A program made the translations under genes and the position numbers. The notes under the pieces were generated by a model. That model had not been told where the DNA came from and ran no database searches. It worked only from the letters and a program-made list of their open reading frames with translations. From NCBI GenBank assembly GCA_964579725.1, contig CAZOHG010000026.1:1-48902 (forward strand): DNA of 48,902 nucleotides, read 5' to 3'. Each line of letters begins with the position of its first letter. Position 1 is the first letter of the stretch. Positions 8,644 to 17,068 of this stretch are shown here, piece by piece. The stretch comes from CAZOHG01 sp964579725. Its GTDB lineage: Bacteria; Zhuqueibacterota; JdFR-76; BMS3Abin05.

Positions 8644-9885
8644 TTATTCGTACCGAATGGCCTGCACCGGGTCCAGGCGCGAGGCTTTGCGTGACGGATA
8701 CAGCGTGGCCAAAAAACTGAGTACAATTGCCGCCGAACCGATCATGAGGAAATCGGTCGTTTTCATATAAATTGGCAGGGTGTTAATAAAATAAATGTCG
8801 GGCGGAAGAGAAAAAAACCGGTACGTTTGTTGCGCCCAACACAGGGCGTAACCAATAATGCTGCCCAACACCGTACCCACAATTCCGACGACCAATCCTT
8901 CAAAAACAAAAATGCGCATGATGCCCGAAGAGGTGGCCCCCATGGATTTGAGAATGCCGATCTCCTTGGTTTTTTCCATAACCAACATAATCAACGAGCT
9001 AATGATATTAAAAGCCGCTACCATAATGATAAGACTCAGCACAACAAACATTGCCCACTTTTCAATTTGCATCCACGAAAACAGGGTCTTGTGCATGTCG
9101 AACCAGGTGAGCGTGTAAAACGGGTAGCCCAACATATCGTCAATTCGTTTAGCCACAGCCCGAGCGTGATTTAAATTGTCTAACTTGATTTCGATGCCCG
9201 AGATGCGATCACCCATTTGGAAGAGTTGTTGCGCCGCTTTAATGGAAATGTAACCGTAAGAATCGTCATATTCGTACATGCCGCTTTCAAAAATGCCCGA
9301 GAGCCGAAAAAGCTTGACCGATGGGGTTGAAAATACATTGGTCATGAGGCTGGGACTAATAAGCGCCACTTTGTCGCCGACAACCAAGGCTTCGAGGCGG
9401 TCAGCCAAACTGCGGCCAAGCACAATACCCGGGTAGGGCTTTTTCCCTTCCGGGCCCGGAACAAGTCCCAAATTCAGTGACCCGTAGACCAAATTCTTCC
9501 CCAAATCGGAAACCTTTTGGATGCGTTCCTGATCCGTGCCCTTAATAAAAAGACCTTCCACATTTTTGCCGGATTTAATGAGAGCTTTTCCCAAAATATA
9601 GGGCGAAGCGCCCACCACGTGGTTCACTTTTGACACCTTCGCCAGCACCGTTTGCCAATCGCGGATGCCCTGATCGTGGAAGGTTCTGACGCGAATGTGG
9701 GCATCAAAACCAATAATGCGCGAACGCACTTCCCGTTCAAATCCGTTCATGACCGAAAGAACAATAATCAGGGCGGCTACTCCGATGGTCACTCCCGCAA
9801 TAGAAAAATACGTAATGAGCGAAATAAACCCCGTTTTCCGCTTGGCTTTTAAATAGCGTCTGGCGATAAAAAATTCGTAGGACAC
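8644..9885 (-). CDS. lolE: LolC/LolE-family lipoprotein-releasing permease
   Basis: 413-residue inner-membrane permease. The N-terminal FIARRYLKAKRKTGFISLIT is typical of LolC/E, followed by transmembrane helix 1 (about 22-48), a periplasmic MacB-like domain (about 50-265), and an FtsX domain with three helices (about 275-400). KTKEIGILKSMGAT before the third helix is the FtsX coupling motif, and the protein ends DPVQAIRYE, the usual LolC/E tail. The GTG start has AAGGA eight bases upstream. Only one permease gene is present, so it probably works as a homodimer (LolF-like) with the adjacent LolD; hence lolC versus lolE is arbitrary. Confidence 0.9.
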   Translation of the reverse strand: MSYEFFIARRYLKAKRKTGFISLITYFSIAGVTIGVAALIIVLSVMNGFEREVRSRIIGFDAHIRVRTFHDQGIRDWQTVLAKVSKVNHVVGASPYILGKALIKSGKNVEGLFIKGTDQERIQKVSDLGKNLVYGSLNLGLVPGPEGKKPYPGIVLGRSLADRLEALVVGDKVALISPSLMTNVFSTPSVKLFRLSGIFESGMYEYDDSYGYISIKAAQQLFQMGDRISGIEIKLDNLNHARAVAKRIDDMLGYPFYTLTWFDMHKTLFSWMQIEKWAMFVVLSLIIMVAAFNIISSLIMLVMEKTKEIGILKSMGATSSGIMRIFVFEGLVVGIVGTVLGSIIGYALCWAQQTYRFFSLPPDIYFINTLPIYMKTTDFLMIGSAAIVLSFLATLYPSRKASRLDPVQAIRYE

Positions 9886-10103
9886 AAATGGATTCCTTTA
9901 GATTGCACTTTTCGCAAAAAACCTTTGCATACCGAAGTCGCCGCTGAAACCTGAGCCCTCGATTTACTTGGGGCAGCAACTCAAATCTTACCCAATTCGC
10001 CCTTTTTCAGCGAGCCGATCTTACTTTTCCTTCTTTTGACATTTTGACGGTCGCATTTGAAAATGTTCTGACTTCTTGCACTACGCTCTGGGGATCTCCC
10101 CCG

Positions 10104-11624
10104 TTACACATCTGCCTTGAGCTGTTCCGGCCGCATTTGAGGAAAAAGCAGCACGTCCCGAATGGACGGCGAATTCGTCAAAATCATGACCAATCGGTCA
10201 ATTCCAATCCCCAATCCGGCCGTGGGCGGCATGCCGTATTCCAAAGCGCGCAGGTAGTCTTCGTCCAGGACCTGGGCTTCGTCGTCTCCTGCGCTTCGCA
10301 ATTCCATTTGGGCTTCAAATCGCTGCCGCTGGTCAATGGGGTCATTCAATTCGGAAAAAGCATTTCCAACCTCTTTGCCCGCCATGTACGGTTCAAATCG
10401 TTCCACCAAATTGGGGTCCTCCCGGTGTTTTTTGGCCAGGGGCGAAATCTCAATGGGGAAATCTGTAACAAAGGTGGGTTGAATGAGCTTGGGCTCCACG
10501 AATTCGCTAAAGATTTCATCGATGATTTTCCCTTTGTTCGGCAAGGAGTCGACATCCAGATTCAATTCTTTGGCGATTTTCCGCATCTGGTCTTCTGTTT
10601 TTCCGTACAGATTGAATCCCGTTTCCGCTTCAATGGCATCAAACATTCGAATGCGCTCCCAGGGAGGAGTCAGGTCAATTTCGTGCCCCTGGTACTTGAT
10701 TTTCATGGAACCGGTGACTTTTTGGGCAATGGTACTGATCATTTCTTCTACCAAGTCCATCATGAAAAAATAATCTTCATAGGCCACGTACAGCTCCATT
10801 TGGGTAAATTCGGGGTTGTGAAAACGATCCATACCTTCGTTTCGGAAATCTTTGGCAAATTCAAATACCCCGTCAAATCCCCCCACAATGAGGCGTTTCA
10901 AATACAATTCGTTTGAAATGCGAAGGTAAAGCGTCATATCCAGCGTGTTGTGGTGCGTGATAAAAGGACGGGCAAAAGCGCCGCCGTAAATGGGCTGCAG
11001 AATAGGGGTTTCGACTTCAAGGTAGCCCCTGGCTTCCAAATAATGCCGCATGGCGGAAATGATTTTGGAGCGCTTGACGAAGACCTCCCGCACCTCCGGA
11101 TTGACAATTAAGTCAACGTAGCGCTGGCGGTAACGCAGCTCCTTGTCCACGAATTGGTCGTACAGAATTTTTTTCCCGTCTTCGATTTTTTCCTTGACAA
11201 TGGGAAGCGGCCGCAATGTTTTGGAAAGCAGTACCAGTTCCTGCACCAAAACGGTGATTTCACCCGTTCGGGTTTTGAATACCTCGCCCCGAACACCAAT
11301 CAGGTCTCCGATGTCCAGCAATTTGAATACAGCGTAAGCCGTCTCACCCACATTGTCCATTCGGACGTAAATCTGAATGCGCCCCTTGGAATCCATGAGA
11401 TGGGCAAAGCTGGCCTTTCCCATTCGGCGCACTGCCATGAGTCGACCAGCCAGTGAAACCGATTTTCCCTCCAGGGCATCGAAATTTTCCGCCACATCCG
11501 TCGAAAAATGGGTGCGGTCGAATTTGTACGGATAGGGGTTTACCCCCAATTGCCGCAATTGCTCTATTTTCTCGCGACGAATGCGCATGAGGTCATTCAA
11601 TTCTTCCTGCCACGTCTTTTCCAC
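10104..11624 (-). CDS. lysS: Lysine--tRNA ligase, class II
   Basis: Class II lysyl-tRNA synthetase charging tRNA-Lys. An N-terminal OB-fold anticodon domain (with LAGRLMAVRRMGKASFAHLMD) is followed by the catalytic core: motif 2 FRNEGMDRFHNPEFTQMELY and motif 3 GLGIGIDRLVMILT. The frame runs back to an ATG at 11747 that overlaps alr by 20 bases and gives 547 residues. I prefer the GTG at 11624 because AGGAG stands six bases upstream and it gives 506 residues, the family norm; the extra 41 residues do not resemble LysS. It is downstream of alr and prfB in the same direction. Confidence 0.94.
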   Translation of the reverse strand: MEKTWQEELNDLMRIRREKIEQLRQLGVNPYPYKFDRTHFSTDVAENFDALEGKSVSLAGRLMAVRRMGKASFAHLMDSKGRIQIYVRMDNVGETAYAVFKLLDIGDLIGVRGEVFKTRTGEITVLVQELVLLSKTLRPLPIVKEKIEDGKKILYDQFVDKELRYRQRYVDLIVNPEVREVFVKRSKIISAMRHYLEARGYLEVETPILQPIYGGAFARPFITHHNTLDMTLYLRISNELYLKRLIVGGFDGVFEFAKDFRNEGMDRFHNPEFTQMELYVAYEDYFFMMDLVEEMISTIAQKVTGSMKIKYQGHEIDLTPPWERIRMFDAIEAETGFNLYGKTEDQMRKIAKELNLDVDSLPNKGKIIDEIFSEFVEPKLIQPTFVTDFPIEISPLAKKHREDPNLVERFEPYMAGKEVGNAFSELNDPIDQRQRFEAQMELRSAGDDEAQVLDEDYLRALEYGMPPTAGLGIGIDRLVMILTNSPSIRDVLLFPQMRPEQLKADV

Positions 11625-11727
11625 AATTTTCTCCTGTTTTTCAGCTTTTTTTAAATCGTTTGTCCCGATCACTTTCATTTCCAGATTCATCCCAATGGAA
11701 AACGCCCCGCTGACCGAACCTACTTTC

Positions 11728-12852
11728 TTAGCAATCTGCTCCGCCATTTACGTAGATTCTCGGCACGCGTCCCGAAACCCAGCACGTCACCTCGTAGGGA
11801 ATTGTCCCCAATTTCCGACAAATATCATATACGCTCACCTCGCCCGCGGGTGTTTTTCCGAAAAGAAGCACATCGTCTCCTTCCCGAACCTGGCTTCCGG
11901 GGCCCAAGTCAACCAAAATTTGATCCATGCACACGCGGCCCACCACCGGGTACTTTTTCCCTGCGATCAACACCTCTCCCTGATTGGTCAAAAGCCGATT
12001 GTACCCGTCGGCGTAGCCCACAGGGATAGTCGCAATGGTCGTTTTCCGGGGAGCTACAAATTTGCGGCCGTAACTGACGCTCGTCCCTTTTTCCACCTCC
12101 TTCACAAATAGGACCTTTGAACGAAAAGCCATCGCCGGTTGCAGCGGAACGCTCTCCGTGGTTTCAAAGGACGGATAATAGCCGTACAGCATGATGCCCG
12201 GCCGCACCATGTCGAAATAGGCCTCCGGCATGTCTAAAATAGCCCCGCTGTTGGCGGCGTGTTTGATGGGGATTGAAATACCCCGGGATTCTATCTGCTT
12301 CAGCACCCATCGAAAGCGTTCCAATTGTAGATTGGCAAAGGTTTTGTCCCGTTCATCGGACGTGGCAAAATGCGTGTACACACCGACCAATTCCAGTGCA
12401 TCCATTGCCGCCACTTCTGCCACAAAATCGGCGGCCTTTTCCCAGGGAACGCCGACACGCCCCATTCCGGTATCTATTTTCACATGAACACGTGCTCGCT
12501 GTCCCAACAAACGTGCCGCTTTTGCCAGGGCCTCTCCGTTCCGAACAGAATAAAGTGTTGCGTCCAAATCGTATTGAACAAAAAGCTTCGCCTGATCAGG
12601 GAAAAAGCCGCCGAAAATCAGTGTGGGCTCCAAAATACCGGCTTCCCGAAGTCCAATACCTTCCTCAACAAGAGCCACCGCCAAATAGTCTGCCCCGGCG
12701 TCCAGTGCGGTTTTGGCTACCTCCGGCATTCCGTGACCGTACGCATTGGCTTTGACAACGGCCATGACCCGGGCAGGTTTCACTTTCTGCACAACACTCT
12801 GCACGTTCGAGCGAATCGCCTTCAGATCAATAACCGCAACGGTGGGTCTCAC
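11728..12852 (-). CDS. alr: Alanine racemase
   Basis: 374-residue PLP enzyme making D-alanine for peptidoglycan. The PLP-binding Lys34 is in VMAVVKANAYGHG. The second catalytic Tyr is in SVSYGRKF near 260, followed by TIPVGYADGYNR and the VGRVCMDQ segment. The C-terminus IPYEVTCWVSGRVPR is typical. Length is normal (about 370). It begins 15 bases after the prfB stop, so it is co-transcribed with prfB. Confidence 0.95.
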   Translation of the reverse strand: MRPTVAVIDLKAIRSNVQSVVQKVKPARVMAVVKANAYGHGMPEVAKTALDAGADYLAVALVEEGIGLREAGILEPTLIFGGFFPDQAKLFVQYDLDATLYSVRNGEALAKAARLLGQRARVHVKIDTGMGRVGVPWEKAADFVAEVAAMDALELVGVYTHFATSDERDKTFANLQLERFRWVLKQIESRGISIPIKHAANSGAILDMPEAYFDMVRPGIMLYGYYPSFETTESVPLQPAMAFRSKVLFVKEVEKGTSVSYGRKFVAPRKTTIATIPVGYADGYNRLLTNQGEVLIAGKKYPVVGRVCMDQILVDLGPGSQVREGDDVLLFGKTPAGEVSVYDICRKLGTIPYEVTCWVSGRVPRIYVNGGADC

Positions 12853-12867
12853 TAATATTGTCCCCTT

Positions 12868-13984
12868 TTAGGATTGATTCCGAACGCTGGCAGTTTGGCT
12901 GAGGAGATAGGCCTTAATGAACCGGTCAATATCTCCGTCCATGACTGCTTGCGTATTTCCTGTTTCCACATTGGTTCGATGGTCTTTCACCATATTGTAG
13001 GGGTGAAAAACGTAAGAACGAATCTGACTTCCCCAGGCAATATCTTTTTTCCCCTTCTCAATTTCGGATCGCTTTTCCGCCTCTTCTTCCATTTTTCGCT
13101 GGTACAGACGCGACCGCAAAATTTTCATGGCGCTGTCCCGATTCATGTGTTGCGAGCGTTCCGTTTGGCATTGCACAACAATCCCTGTGGGGATGTGAGT
13201 AATGCGTACCGCCGAATCGGTTTTGTTGACGTGCTGGCCCCCTGCACCGCTGGCTCGGTACGTGTCGATTCGCAAGTCCTTCGGGTTGATTTCAATTTCC
13301 ACGTCGCTCTCAATCTCGGGATACACAAAAACGGAAGCAAAAGACGTGTGCCGACGGTGGTTGGCGTCGAACGGCGACAGACGCACCAAACGATGTACGC
13401 CCGCTTCCGCTTTCAGGTAGCCGTAGGCGTAGTCGCCCCGCACCTCCAAAACGGCACTTTTAATGCCAGCCTCTTCGCCAGGGAGCAAATCCATGACATG
13501 GTACTGAAATCCTCGCCGCTCAATCCAACGGGTGTACATTCGGAGCAACATATTCGCCCAATCCTGAGCTTCGGTTCCCCCGGCACCGGCGTGAATGGTA
13601 AGAATGGCGTTTTTCGGGTCATCCGGACCACCCAAAATGCTTTTGAGCTCCAAATCCTCAACCTGTGTTCGGAATTCCTCTAATTCCTTTTTGAATTCCT
13701 GTTCCAGGTCTTCGTCACCGGATTCGTCTGCCAATTCCAGCAAGACCCTTAAATTTTCTTCCTGCTCCTTTAATTTTTCCCAGCTTTCCACAATGGACTT
13801 CAGGCGACTCATTTCCTGGTTGATCTTTTGCGCTTCCTGGGGATTGTTCCAGAAATCGGGTGCACTGGTTTTCGCCAGTAATTTCTCTATTTTGTTTTTG
13901 AGACGGTCTACCTCAAAGATACCCCCGCAAGTGGTCTAATTTTCCAGTTAATTCGGCAAACAAATCCCGTAATTCGATATTCAT
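12868..13984 (-). CDS. prfB: Peptide chain release factor 2, with programmed +1 frameshift
   Basis: Release factor 2, terminating at UGA and UAA. The complete product needs a +1 shift. Codons from ATG 13984 (GGAG eight bases upstream) read MNIELRDLFAE...HLRGYL and then meet an in-frame TGA at 13915-13913. Shifting +1 on CTT continues as EVDRLKNKIEKL into the long frame that otherwise appears to start at 13812. The spliced product is about 371 residues (E. coli 365). The anticodon-like SPF motif is in VRLSPFDANHRRH; the catalytic GGQ is in SGAGGQHVNKT. It lies 62 bases downstream of the SpoIID-domain gene and 15 bases before alr. RF2 level is expected to autoregulate its own frameshift. Confidence 0.95.
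13913..13927 (-). promoter_or_regulatory. prfB programmed +1 frameshift site
   Basis: On the - strand the codons are CGG GGG TAT CTT TGA followed by G. The slippery CTT-TGA and the upstream GGGGGT, an SD-like stimulator, match the E. coli site except that AGG is replaced by CGG. Known mechanism: slow UGA decoding when RF2 is scarce lets tRNA-Leu slip one base, so RF2 autoregulates its synthesis. Confidence 0.95.
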
Positions 13985-14046
13985 GATTTTCTCTCCAACA
14001 TTTAAAGGTTTCTTCTGGGAATTGACAACAAAGAGGCTGATCCCAT

Positions 14047-15666
14047 TTACGTCATGGGCAGCTTTTCCAATTTAACGTCGGTGCCAAAATAATGTTCGAG
14101 GATTTTTTCCGTAGATGTACCGGCAAGACTTTGAGAGATGGCTCCAAATTGACACATCCCCACACCGTGGCCGTTTCCGGCTCCGTGAAAATGGAAAAAG
14201 GTCGGGATGCCCTGTTCGTCTAACTCCACCCGAATCACGAAACACGTGCTGGGTAGTCGGCCTTCAGCAAAGGCCTCACGAATGGCTTCGTCACCCACTA
14301 ATTTAATGTTTTGCCGACTTCCCAGGATTTCCACCTCGCTCAGGCGGCCCGATTTGCCGCGCTTAAGCGGAACAATGTCAAACAACATGCCCACTTCTTC
14401 GCCAAGCTTGACCGATAGAATTTCCTCAAGCTCCTGCCGGGTGTACTCAACTTCCCAGCGAAAAAATCGCTGAAAATCCCCAAGCGCCCCCGTTTTAGCG
14501 TCTTCGCCGGGTTTGCAATACACATTTGGCCTGCTGGCGATCCAGGTTTCAAGGGCTTCTTCATTATTGAGCACGTCGGGAGCGCCGTCCGGCACCTGGT
14601 GAAAGGCCGTGTCAAAAAAACTGGTCAAATAGGGCTTGGTTTCGATGCCGGCTACATTTTCGAGGTCTTCCGTGTGCCCGCCGCAAACCGGATGCGAGGG
14701 CGTGTCACAAATCTCGTTGTCACACGTGAGCACCAGTCCCTTTGTTTCGCGCATAATGTTGACCACACGCCGCGGCCACCCTTTGAGTCCCGACAAAAGA
14801 AAGCAGTGCTCGGAACTGCAAAACTGGTAGGGCTCGTCCTTGTGCACGCGTCCCCAATTAGCCGCCACCCAGCTCCGAAGCGTAATGGCCAGAGCCCGCA
14901 AATACGTGTCCGGCAGCTCTTTGTGGTACTGCGCCGTCAACAATCCCCCCACGTAAGCTTCAATGTCCATTTCCGCCAGGCACTGGAGTTTGCCCTTGTC
15001 GTTAATGGAAAATTCAATCCCGTACAGATTGGGAAATTCCATGACGTCGCCGCGTGCCCGAATATTGAGAAGGGAAATAACGCTGTCCCGTCGGCGCGGC
15101 GTTAGCTTAATGGGACCTCCGCACTTGGTTGATTTGCTGAAGTTCACGTCGAACATTTCCAGCACGCCCCGCGCTTCCCGAGCCCGGTAGCGAAAAATAT
15201 TCGGGCGGTCAAAATCAACCAAACGGCGTTGCATTTTTCGCGCCTCACGAATGGTCGGGAATCCGTCCAAATAAACCCGGTAACTTTCGTTAACGATCGT
15301 TCTGTTTTCACCCAATTGCCACCGGTAGCCGAAAGAGCGGATTTGGGCCTCGTACCCTTTTTCTCGCAAATGCCGCGCCTGTTCTTTCGCCTTCTCAGGA
15401 GAATAAAATTCATGTACCACCACGCCGTATTCGAATTTTGCAGGAGCAGAAGCTTCCACCACCACCCGCCAACGGGCTTCTCCCGTCAAACTCTCGAATA
15501 CGCACCGTCCATTCAAATCTTCCACCGTAAAATGCCCGGATAGACGAAAATCAATTTGCTCAAAATCGTCGACAACCTTGACTTTAATAAAGGGAAAGCG
15601 ATAATGCAAAGGGAGTTTTTGAATTTCAAGGTGATTCGCGTGGTGATTCTTTTTATGGTTTGACAT
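14047..15666 (-). CDS. SpoIID/LytB-domain protein with SPOR-like segments
   Basis: 539-residue protein of the SpoIID/LytB family (peptidoglycan-acting; SpoIID is a lytic transglycosylase, LytB an amidase enhancer). The core runs from about residue 215 (GIEFSINDKGKLQ, EAYVGGLLTAQY) to the C-terminal GNGHGVGMCQFGAISQSL, the family signature. Residues about 90-160 contain two SPOR-like segments, each with a sequence reading as 'ARKMQRRL' or 'AKEQARHLREKGY'. No signal peptide is evident, which is odd for a wall enzyme. ATG 15666 is chosen because GAGG lies six bases upstream; a TTG at 15678 overlaps that SD. It is the first gene of the unit leading into prfB-alr-lysS, behind a strong promoter. 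Confidence 0.85.
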   Translation of the reverse strand: MSNHKKNHHANHLEIQKLPLHYRFPFIKVKVVDDFEQIDFRLSGHFTVEDLNGRCVFESLTGEARWRVVVEASAPAKFEYGVVVHEFYSPEKAKEQARHLREKGYEAQIRSFGYRWQLGENRTIVNESYRVYLDGFPTIREARKMQRRLVDFDRPNIFRYRAREARGVLEMFDVNFSKSTKCGGPIKLTPRRRDSVISLLNIRARGDVMEFPNLYGIEFSINDKGKLQCLAEMDIEAYVGGLLTAQYHKELPDTYLRALAITLRSWVAANWGRVHKDEPYQFCSSEHCFLLSGLKGWPRRVVNIMRETKGLVLTCDNEICDTPSHPVCGGHTEDLENVAGIETKPYLTSFFDTAFHQVPDGAPDVLNNEEALETWIASRPNVYCKPGEDAKTGALGDFQRFFRWEVEYTRQELEEILSVKLGEEVGMLFDIVPLKRGKSGRLSEVEILGSRQNIKLVGDEAIREAFAEGRLPSTCFVIRVELDEQGIPTFFHFHGAGNGHGVGMCQFGAISQSLAGTSTEKILEHYFGTDVKLEKLPMT

Positions 15667-15719
15667 CCACGTCCTCAATGTTTAGACTTATATTTGGGCT
15701 GTTTTTGTAAACAGTCCCG

Positions 15720-15741
15720 CCACGGGTAGCAAATCCCGTGG
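15720..15741 (-). other. 5' leader hairpin upstream of the SpoIID-domain gene
   Basis: Perfect 7-bp stem CCACGGG/CCCGTGG with an eight-base loop, lying between the promoter -10 (15765) and the start codon (15666). There is no T run, so it is not a simple terminator. It could stabilise the transcript or control translation; function is unknown. Confidence 0.5.
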
Positions 15742-15764
15742 CTGCTATTTTATTATTTAGATTG

Positions 15765-15793
15765 AATATACAATTATTTTTCATATTTGTCAA
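15765..15793 (-). promoter_or_regulatory. Sigma-70-type promoter for the SpoIID-prfB-alr-lysS unit
   Basis: On the - strand: TTGACA (15788-15793), exactly 17 bases, TATATT (15765-15770). The -35 is a perfect match and the -10 matches five of six, within an AT-rich stretch. It leaves a leader of about 95 bases carrying a hairpin. The only long - strand unit downstream is the SpoIID-domain gene and those after it. Confidence 0.85.
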
Positions 15794-15961
15794 GAATAAT
15801 GGGGATAAAAACTGAGGCGAGAACGGCCGATCGACAGTTTCCCGAAACATCGGGTACAGAAATTTGATTTTTGGGGCAGAGGAGTTTTATCCCTCGGTCC
15901 TGTGGGCCCCCCCCCTTTTTATTCAGTTTTTTTACGGACAATTTTGAAAGGCCCTCCAACC

Positions 15962-15989
15962 AAAAAGGCGTCCTTTTGGACGCCTTTTT
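15962..15989 (-). terminator. Terminator after module A (PorV-family gene)
   Basis: Perfect 12-bp inverted repeat AAAAAGGCGTCC/GGACGCCTTTTT with a four-base TTTT loop, starting 19 bases after the stop at 16008. The A/T ends give U tracts on both strands, so it may be bidirectional. Confidence 0.93.
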
Positions 15990-16007
15990 GAAATGGAAAT
16001 TGACTTT

Positions 16008-17030
16008 TCAAAAAGCCACGCTAATGGAATAGCGATTGACCGAATCTAACCGCCCGTAATCGACGTAGGCATAATTGAGGCGTATTTTGGCAGTTCCACC
16101 GAAATCATATTGAAAACCGCCACCCAGAGTCAAGCCGCCTTCCAACTGGTCGATTCCCAAACCTCGGTAACCGCCCCGAAGGAAAAGCATTTCTTTAAAC
16201 GCGTATTCGATTCCTCCATTCAAATATTCATTATTATCGCTGGGGTGAACAGCGTCAGCTCCGACGGTCAGGCGCATGACACTGGTTTTAATCGGATCGA
16301 ATGCCAGACCCACCCGAAACTGCAACGGAATATCCCACTTTTCCATGTCCAGGTGGGCGCGAATCTGATCGTTATTGCCATTAATGGTCGGATCAATATC
16401 CACAAACAAAAGGGCGTTCCGACCGGACATTTGCATTTCCGTCCCGAAATTGGACATCATCATACCGATACGCAAATCTTTGAGCTGACTTCGATACAAA
16501 ATACCCACGTCCATTGCCACCGACGTTGCCGACATATTCCAAATAGATTCTTTAATAAACTTTCCGTTTAAACCGAATGAAAACCGGTCTGTGACGTTCT
16601 TCGCGTAGGAAATACCCAGGGCAATATCGGAAGCTCCAAAAAGTTCTCCCGTTCCCTCGGGATCGTGAACCGTGCGCACTTTGTCATCCGGAACCGTAAG
16701 GCCCGAGAAAAATCCACCGAAGCTACCCCAGGCACCTAAAGGAACCGAAAAGGCTGCGAAGTCATAATTAATGCCAGCCAACCAATCACTGTGAAAGAAA
16801 ATGGCTTCATTCGATTTTAGATTCGCAAGCCCGGCGGGATTCCAGTACATGGCACTCACGTCGTTCGCTGTGGCAACAAACGCTTCGCCCATACCTACCG
16901 CTCGCGAACCAACGCCGATTTTCAAGAACTGCGCGGCACTGGTGCCCGATTTCACCGTTTGAGCCGTGACAACGGCAAAGCTAAGTAAAACCACCGCCGT
17001 TGTTAAGAGAATGATTTGGATCCGTTTCAT
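16008..17030 (-). CDS. PorV/PorQ-family outer-membrane protein (module A)
   Basis: 340-residue outer-membrane beta-barrel of the PorV/PorQ (FadL-like, UPF0164) family. A signal peptide of about 23 residues is followed by the family start: FLKIGVGSRAVGMGEAFVA, then DVSAMYWNPAGLA (the conserved WNPAGL) and DWLAGINYDF. ITDRFSFG-like segments and alternating strands follow, and the last residue is Phe, as in BAM substrates. In T9SS, PorV binds cargo C-terminal domains and shuttles them to the sortase. ATG 17030 is chosen (GGGAGG seven bases upstream); an upstream ATG at 17072 overlaps the previous stop and adds a non-signal leader. It is the last gene of module A, 38 bases after the cargo gene. 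Confidence 0.85.
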   Translation of the reverse strand: MKRIQIILLTTAVVLLSFAVVTAQTVKSGTSAAQFLKIGVGSRAVGMGEAFVATANDVSAMYWNPAGLANLKSNEAIFFHSDWLAGINYDFAAFSVPLGAWGSFGGFFSGLTVPDDKVRTVHDPEGTGELFGASDIALGISYAKNVTDRFSFGLNGKFIKESIWNMSATSVAMDVGILYRSQLKDLRIGMMMSNFGTEMQMSGRNALLFVDIDPTINGNNDQIRAHLDMEKWDIPLQFRVGLAFDPIKTSVMRLTVGADAVHPSDNNEYLNGGIEYAFKEMLFLRGGYRGLGIDQLEGGLTLGGGFQYDFGGTAKIRLNYAYVDYGRLDSVNRYSISVAF

Positions 17031-17068
17031 CAGAAAACCTCCCGGATTATGATCAAAATCGATGTGTC

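Noticed and set aside
10034..10050. Tandem GTCAAA repeats on the - strand upstream of lolE resembling a CtsR heptad operator
   Set aside because: The two heptads (CGTCAAA and TGTCAAA) are separated by one base, not three, and neither starts with the usual purine. No ctsR gene is present.
11625..11747. N-terminal extension of LysS from ATG 11747
   Set aside because: The extra 41 residues do not look like LysS and overlap alr, while a GTG at 11624 has an AGGAG at ideal spacing and gives the normal family length.
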